NCBI GenBank assembly: GCA_934351765.1 | Contig: CAKRJM010000101.1 | Span: 1 to 7,993, forward strand | Length of the DNA stretch: 7,993 bases | From: an uncultured Lachnospiraceae bacterium | GTDB lineage: Bacteria; Bacillota; Clostridia; Lachnospirales; Lachnospiraceae | Reading direction: 5' to 3' | Part shown: one piece after another, positions 5,983 to 7,993 of the stretch | Layout of the letters: every line of letters begins with the position of its first letter | Position numbering within the stretch: position 1 is the stretch's first letter | The notes under the pieces: model-generated | The model's input: only the letters and a program-made list of their open reading frames with translations | What the model was told of the DNA's origin: nothing | Databases searched by the model: none | Program-made: the position numbers and the translations under genes

Positions 5983-7993
5983 ATTTCTCATAAAGCTGTT
6001 TTTTTAATTCCATCATCTGATCCCGCAGCACGGCCGCCTGCTCAAAGTTCAGCTCCGCCGCTGCCTTCTGCATCTTCTTCTGAACCTCGCCGATCAGCGC
6101 CATCAGCTCTTTCTCGCTCATGGACTCCGGATCCTTCTTCAATTTCAGGCGCTTCGGCTGATCCTCTTCCTCCGCCTTGGAAATACTGATCAGGTCACGG
6201 ACCGCCTTCTTGATCGTCATGGGCGTGATCCCGTGTGCTTCATTATAAGCCTGCTGGATCTTCCGCCTCCGTTCTGTCTCCTCGATTGCTACACGCATGG
6301 AATCCGTCATGGTATCGGCGTACATGATCACATGTCCCTCCGAATTTCTCGCGGCACGGCCGATGGTCTGAATCAGCGATGTCTCCGATCGGAGGAAGCC
6401 CTCCTTATCTGCATCCAGAATCGCCACCAGACTGATCTCCGGAATATCCAGTCCCTCACGAAGCAGATTGATCCCCACCAGCACATCAAAAAGATCCAGC
6501 CGCATGTCACGAATGATCTCGCTTCGCTCCAGGGTATCAATATCGGAATGGAGATATTTTACCCGGATTCCGACCTCCCTCATATAATCAGTCAGATCCT
6601 CCGCCATTCGTTTTGTCAGCGTGGTGACCAGAATCTTATTTCCTTTTTCTACTTCTTTGTTGACCTCTGAAATCAGGTCATCGATCTGCCCGGTCACGGG
6701 ACGCACCTCCACCGCCGGATCCAGAAGTCCGGTGGGACGGATGATCTGTTCCGCACGAAGAAGCTCATGCTCCTCCTCATAAGGTCCCGGCGTCGCTGAT
6801 ACAAACAGCAGCTGGTCGATCCGTTCCTCAAACTCTGAAAAATTCAGAGGCCGGTTATCCAGCGCTGATGGAAGCCGGAATCCATACTCCACCAGTGTGT
6901 TTTTCCTTGACCGGTCTCCCGCATACATCCCGCGGATCTGCGGAACTGTTATATGAGACTCATCGATCATGATCAGAAAATCATCCGGGAAATAGTCAAA
7001 CAGCGTGCAGGGCGGCTGTCCCGGTATCTGCCCCGTCAGATGACGGGAGTAATTCTCAATGCCGGAGCAGAAGCCGGTCTCCCGCATCATCTCGATATCA
7101 TAATTGGTCCGCTCCGCGATCCTCTGCGCCTCCAGCAGCTTATCCTCGCTGCGAAAATATGCAATCTGCTCCTTTAACTCCGCCGCAATGCTTTCCGTTG
7201 CTGCCAGCATCTTATCCCGCGGTACCACATAATGGGACGCCGGAAAGATTGCCACATGCTCCAGACGGCTTCTTGTCTCTCCCGTCAGCGGATCGATCTC
7301 CGAGATCCGATCCACCTCATCTCCGAAAAATTCAATCCGATACGCCGCACTGTCACTGTACGCCGGAAACACCTCCAGCACATCGCCCCGCACCCGGAAC
7401 GATCCGCGCCGGAAATCCATATCACTCCGGTTATACTGGATCTCCACCAGTTTTCGGACCACCTCGTCCCGGTCTTTCTCCATTCCAGGCCGCAGGGAGA
7501 TCACCATGTTTTTATAATCGATGGGACTTCCCAGACCATAGATACAGGACACCGACGAGATGATGATCACATCGCTCCGCTCGGACAGCGCCGCCGTCGC
7601 CGAATGGCGCAGCTTATCGATTTCATCATTGATAGAGGAATCCTTTTCGATATACGTATCTGTTGACGGCACATACGCCTCCGGCTGGTAATAATCATAA
7701 TAGGAGACAAAATATTCGACCGCATTATTAGGGAAAAACTCCTTAAACTCCCCATATAACTGCGCCGCCAGCGTCTTATTATGGGCAATGATCAGCGTCG
7801 GCTTCTGGATCTGCTGAATCACATTGGCCATGGTAAACGTCTTTCCGGACCCAGTCACACCGAGAAGCGTCTGAAACTGATTTCCCTCCCGGAATCCGCG
7901 GACCAGCTTCTCAATTGCCTGTGGCTGGTCGCCGGTCGGCTTGTATGGGGCTTTTAATTTAAAAGCATGTCCGCCCTGCGGGCTGCTTTTATG
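5981..7993 (-). CDS. uvrB: Excinuclease ABC subunit B, 5' end outside window
   Basis: UvrB is the helicase-like damage verifier that receives DNA from UvrA and recruits UvrC for incision. The window holds 670 residues; the reading frame is open to the right edge with no start codon in its first 45 codons, so the GTG inside GVTGSGKT is not the start. Counting from the first residue in the window: nucleotide-binding lead-in [14 protein letters not shown] (17-30), Walker A GVTGSGKT (45-52), beta-hairpin [16 protein letters not shown] (94-109), motif II DESH (344-347), SATP (399-402), motif [11 protein letters not shown] (542-550), and a C-terminal UVR coiled-coil domain for UvrA/UvrC contact (about 629-670). 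Walker A is six residues further in than in E. coli, so the N-terminus has a small extension ([10 protein letters not shown]...). uvrA follows at once. Any SOS operator would lie beyond the window. Confidence 0.98.
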   Translation of the reverse strand, partial: HKSSPQGGHAFKLKAPYKPTGDQPQAIEKLVRGFREGNQFQTLLGVTGSGKTFTMANVIQQIQKPTLIIAHNKTLAAQLYGEFKEFFPNNAVEYFVSYYDYYQPEAYVPSTDTYIEKDSSINDEIDKLRHSATAALSERSDVIIISSVSCIYGLGSPIDYKNMVISLRPGMEKDRDEVVRKLVEIQYNRSDMDFRRGSFRVRGDVLEVFPAYSDSAAYRIEFFGDEVDRISEIDPLTGETRSRLEHVAIFPASHYVVPRDKMLAATESIAAELKEQIAYFRSEDKLLEAQRIAERTNYDIEMMRETGFCSGIENYSRHLTGQIPGQPPCTLFDYFPDDFLIMIDESHITVPQIRGMYAGDRSRKNTLVEYGFRLPSALDNRPLNFSEFEERIDQLLFVSATPGPYEEEHELLRAEQIIRPTGLLDPAVEVRPVTGQIDDLISEVNKEVEKGNKILVTTLTKRMAEDLTDYMREVGIRVKYLHSDIDTLERSEIIRDMRLDLFDVLVGINLLREGLDIPEISLVAILDADKEGFLRSETSLIQTIGRAARNSEGHVIMYADTMTDSMRVAIEETERRRKIQQAYNEAHGITPMTIKKAVRDLISISKAEEEDQPKRLKLKKDPESMSEKELMALIGEVQKKMQKAAAELNFEQAAVLRDQMMELKKQLYEK

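Noticed and set aside
7567..7788. Minus-strand frame of 73 codons inside uvrB in another phase
   Set aside because: It is Arg/Ser/Ile-rich low-complexity translation of the shifted uvrB frame, fully inside the real gene.
5981..7858. GTG at 7856-7858 as the uvrB start
   Set aside because: The frame stays open to the window edge, and the translated upstream residues match the conserved UvrB lead-in (YKPTGDQP...QTLLG), so starting at the GTG would cut the Walker A motif.

Overview
The window is a compact, single-strand block of housekeeping genes. All five protein genes read on the minus strand, right to left: uvrB (5' end outside the window), uvrA, a histidine phosphatase, a small double zinc-ribbon protein, and guaA. 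Protein wording, strong AGGAGG-type ribosome binding sites, near-balanced base composition and the kind of zinc-ribbon protein point to a Gram-positive anaerobe of the Clostridia, most likely Lachnospiraceae-like. That assignment rests on recognition of the proteins, not on a search.

Right part (about 3129-7993): uvrB and uvrA form a nucleotide-excision-repair operon. The uvrB stop codon overlaps the Shine-Dalgarno of uvrA, so translation is probably coupled. UvrA dimers find distorted DNA and load UvrB, which verifies the damage and recruits UvrC (not in the window). After 55 bp carrying a 15-bp purine/pyrimidine tandem repeat, a histidine phosphatase of the phosphoglycerate mutase superfamily follows in the same direction, probably on the same transcript.

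Middle (about 1720-2452): a 141-bp gap holds a promoter matching the vegetative sigma consensus exactly (TTGACA, 17 bp, TATAAT). It is bracketed by an 8-bp inverted repeat and followed by a roughly 90-nt leader with a hairpin just upstream of the ribosome binding site. It drives a zinc-ribbon protein of unknown function, and 31 bp later guaA (GMP synthetase), which begins with GTG. The short gap leaves no room for a separate purine riboswitch, so guaA appears to share the zinc-ribbon promoter, possibly with readthrough from the uvr operon.

Left edge (1-177): base composition falls to about 31% G+C immediately after the guaA stop, no convincing terminator is visible, and the stretch carries an 8-bp direct repeat at 11-bp period with an inverted 7-bp copy nearby. 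The 3' end of guaA is a known integration target for tyrosine-recombinase islands, so this edge may be the start of an integrated element whose body lies outside the window. This is the least ordinary part of the window. I see no RNA genes, complete insertion sequence, CRISPR array or evident novel defence system.
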